From assembly GCA_947374445.1 (NCBI GenBank), contig CANCBY010000108.1:1-7930 (forward strand): 7,930 nucleotides of DNA, read 5' to 3'. The notes under the pieces were generated by a model. It did not search any database. It was not told where the DNA came from and saw only the letters and a program-made list of their open reading frames with translations. How positions within the stretch are numbered: the stretch's first letter is position 1; the number at the start of each line of letters is the position of its first letter. Source of the stretch: Pseudobdellovibrionaceae bacterium (GTDB taxonomy: Bacteria > Bdellovibrionota > Bdellovibrionia > Bdellovibrionales > Bdellovibrionaceae). Shown in pieces: positions 6,498-7,930 of the stretch. The position numbers and the translations under genes were made by a program.

Positions 6498-7031
6498 TTG
6501 AAGGTATCTCTGAGAGCCGTACTCTCCAACAGATACCCTTCTAAAGTCAGATTAAAGTTGAAGCTTGTGGGAAGTCCATTGATGAATTTTGCTAGAGCAA
6601 TTAATGACGTCAGCGCAAATACTTATCTTAATTTTTTTATCAAGCAGAGCTACGAGGTTCGCTTCGCAGATATGAAGATGGATTATGCTAACTTTCCGGT
6701 CGATCTAGGTATTGTTGGATGGCGTGTGTGTTTTGCGAACAGTTCGATTCTAGACCGTTTGAAAAAAGTAAAAACTTTGGAACAGATCAAAGAATTCGTC
6801 CATGGGCAAGGTCTTGGATAGTCGGATGTGGAAATATTGCGTGAAAATGGTTTTCAAGTAAGAGAAGTCTCTGAATACGAAAGTCTTTTCAAGATGGTTG
6901 CAGGAAAGCGATTCGATTTGTTCTGCCGTGGCACAAATGAATTGCTTAGTGAGTGGGAAACCCACAAATCGATTGTGATTATCGACAGTATTTTTTCGAC
7001 CCCTTCGCATATAATGCGAATGAGAATTTAA
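6498..7031 (+). pseudogene. Decayed ABC-type solute-binding protein (periplasmic binding protein type II-like)
   Basis: Two collinear in-frame fragments, 6498-6821 and 6828-7031, read as one protein interrupted by TAG at 6819-6821. Joined, they show the order of a solute-binding family: an Arg-rich lobe, FPVDLGIVGWRVCF, LKKVKTLEQIKEFVHGQGLG, then SDVEILRENGFQV, YESLFKMVAGKRFDLF, and RGTNELLSEWE. The family normally reads 'QGxGW(S/P)D' here, so TAG replaces a TGG tryptophan codon. The N-terminal third, including any signal peptide, is missing: the frame opens only at a TTG (6498), ten bases after the upstream gene. The C-terminus is also short. Near 6968 the -1 frame (to a stop at 7037-7039) reads YRQYFFDPFAYNANENLKK, more like the family's aromatic PxYFF region than the present ending. 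The family resemblance is clear; the exact extent and the second lesion are inferred. Short translated peptides cannot be excluded. Confidence 0.7.
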
Positions 7032-7055
7032 AAAAATAAATCGCACATTGCTGTG
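7030..7055 (-). terminator. Possible weak terminator downstream of tRNA-Phe
   Basis: On the minus strand CACA-GCAA-TGTG (4-bp stem with a GNRA-like loop, 7044-7055) is followed after two bases by an 11-nt T-rich run (7030-7040). The stem is short, so this is tentative. A second inverted repeat, CCTAT/ATAGG (7059-7063 and 7074-7078), lies between it and the tRNA. Confidence 0.3.
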
Positions 7056-7085
7056 AAGCCTATGGGTACCAAGATAGGGTAAAAA

Positions 7086-7161
<76 letters not shown>

Positions 7162-7189
7162 ACTCTAGAAATCAAAAAAGAGAGATTGA

Positions 7190-7217
7190 ATTACAATGAA
7201 GCCTTAGACTTTGTCAA
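7190..7217 (-). promoter_or_regulatory. tRNA-Phe promoter, embedded in the end of the upstream PLP-enzyme gene
   Basis: On the minus strand a perfect TTGACA (7212-7217) is followed by a 16-bp spacer and TGTAAT (7190-7195, 5 of 6 matches). Transcription should begin near 7183, leaving about 21 nt before the tRNA 5' end at 7161. The -35 falls inside the last codons of the PLP-enzyme gene, and the spacer covers its TAA stop. Confidence 0.6.
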
Positions 7218-7930
7218 AAGCTGACTTCAAATCATTCAAAAGATCTTCAATATCCTCAACCCCAACACTCAAACGGATCAAAGTGTCGTCTATACCGAGT
7301 GCTTTTCGATTTTCAGGAGGTACGCTAGCATGCGTCATAATCGCTGGGTGCTCAACTAGGGACTCAACTCCCCCCAAGCTTTCAGCGAGAGCAAAAACCT
7401 TTACGTTTTCTAAAAAACGACGAGCCTCGTCCATTCCACCTTTAACGTAGAACGTGATCATCCCGCCCATTCCCAACATCTGCTCTTTTGCAAGCTTGTG
7501 CTGTGGATGGCTTTCCAAGCCCGGGTAAACCACTTTTTGAACCTTTGGGTGCTGCTCTAAGTATTTTGCGATCGCCATCGCGTTGGACTCATGAGCCTTC
7601 ATCCTGAGAGGCAGAGTCTTCAAGCTTCTGAGGCACATGAAGGCATCGAAAGCGCCCTGGATTCCACCCATTGAATTGCTAAGAAATCCAAGTTTTTCAG
7701 CAACCTCAGGCCGATTCGTCACTGCGATCCCGCCGATCACATCACTATGTCCACCAATGTACTTCGTCGCAGAGTGAACAACAATGTCAGCACCTAATTC
7801 TATTGGGCGCTGAAAATAAGGACTCATAAAAGTATTGTCGACTGCGACTAAAATTCCGTGCTTTTTCGCCTCAGTCGCGATCTTTTTAATGTCTACCAGT
7901 TTCAGAGTTGGATTGGTCGGAGTTTCAAGC
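7204..7930 (-). CDS. Cys/Met-metabolism PLP enzyme, cystathionine gamma-synthase/lyase family (5' end outside window)
   Basis: The frame runs off the window at base 7930 and ends in TAA at 7204-7206, giving about 241 C-terminal residues. It belongs to the trans-sulfuration fold-type I PLP family, which makes or breaks cystathionine or related thioethers. Key motifs are ETPTNPTLKLVDI, VAVDNTFMSPYFQRP (the Asp that pairs with the PLP ring nitrogen), VHSATKYIGGHSD (Lys forming the Schiff base), and ESLGGVESLVEHPAIMTHAS (substrate-binding loop) followed by LIRLSVGVEDIEDL. All residues expected in this half are present. The ATG at 7827 lies inside the domain and is not the start. Synthase, gamma-lyase and homocysteine-synthase members cannot be separated from the C-terminal half alone, so no symbol is given. 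tRNA-Phe follows on the same strand. Confidence 0.93.
   Translation of the reverse strand, partial: LETPTNPTLKLVDIKKIATEAKKHGILVAVDNTFMSPYFQRPIELGADIVVHSATKYIGGHSDVIGGIAVTNRPEVAEKLGFLSNSMGGIQGAFDAFMCLRSLKTLPLRMKAHESNAMAIAKYLEQHPKVQKVVYPGLESHPQHKLAKEQMLGMGGMITFYVKGGMDEARRFLENVKVFALAESLGGVESLVEHPAIMTHASVPPENRKALGIDDTLIRLSVGVEDIEDLLNDLKSAFDKV

Noticed and set aside
7059..7078. Inverted repeat CCTAT/ATAGG around GGTACC as a terminator or operator
   Set aside because: Five-base stem with a 10-base loop and no adjacent T-run on either strand; too weak to call.
7211..7450. A 79-residue plus-strand frame opposite the PLP-enzyme gene
   Set aside because: Antisense shadow of highly conserved PLP-enzyme motifs, with Ser/Lys-rich composition.

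Overview
The window looks like ordinary chromosome of a Gram-negative delta-type bacterium, most likely a member of the Bdellovibrionota. This assignment is an inference from protein style: a small PilZ protein ending in a YWRECLVDLL-type tail, a proline/threonine-rich lipoprotein murein endopeptidase, a DUF1460 cell-wall amidase-like protein and an ABC-type solute-binding remnant. It does not rest on a database match. Genes are densely packed, lie on both strands, and show no sign of recent mobile DNA, CRISPR or phage.

Layout. 1-1055 (+): the 3' end of nadA (quinolinate synthase, NAD biosynthesis), followed after 5 bp by a short 4'-phosphopantetheinyl-transferase-like gene. 1171-1560 (+): a small PilZ-domain protein. 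It meets, tail to tail with a 7-bp gap, an unrecognised 219-residue protein on the minus strand (1568-2227). A compact divergent promoter region (2228-2305) separates that gene from an alpha/beta hydrolase of the lysophospholipase/monoacylglycerol-lipase type (2306-3151, +). The hydrolase in turn meets, with a 4-bp gap, a CBS-CBS-PAS sensor-like protein on the minus strand (3156-4073).

A second divergent region (4074-4274) leads into a two-gene operon for peptidoglycan remodelling. The first gene is a MepA-type (peptidase M74) lipoprotein with a long disordered linker (4275-5579). Overlapping it by 4 bp is a secreted DUF1460 protein (5576-6487). Directly downstream is a decayed solute-binding-protein gene (6498-7031), with an in-frame TAG where the family has a tryptophan and a probable frameshift near its end. 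The window closes on the minus strand with tRNA-Phe(GAA) (7086-7161). A consensus-like promoter for it lies across the 3' end of the next gene, a Cys/Met-metabolism PLP enzyme (cystathionine gamma-synthase/lyase family) that runs off the window.

Most genes are recognisable families. The items most worth a second look are the paired wall hydrolases, the divergent promoters placed so close to both start codons that both transcripts may be leaderless, and the broken solute-binding gene. I found no convincing wholly new multi-gene system.
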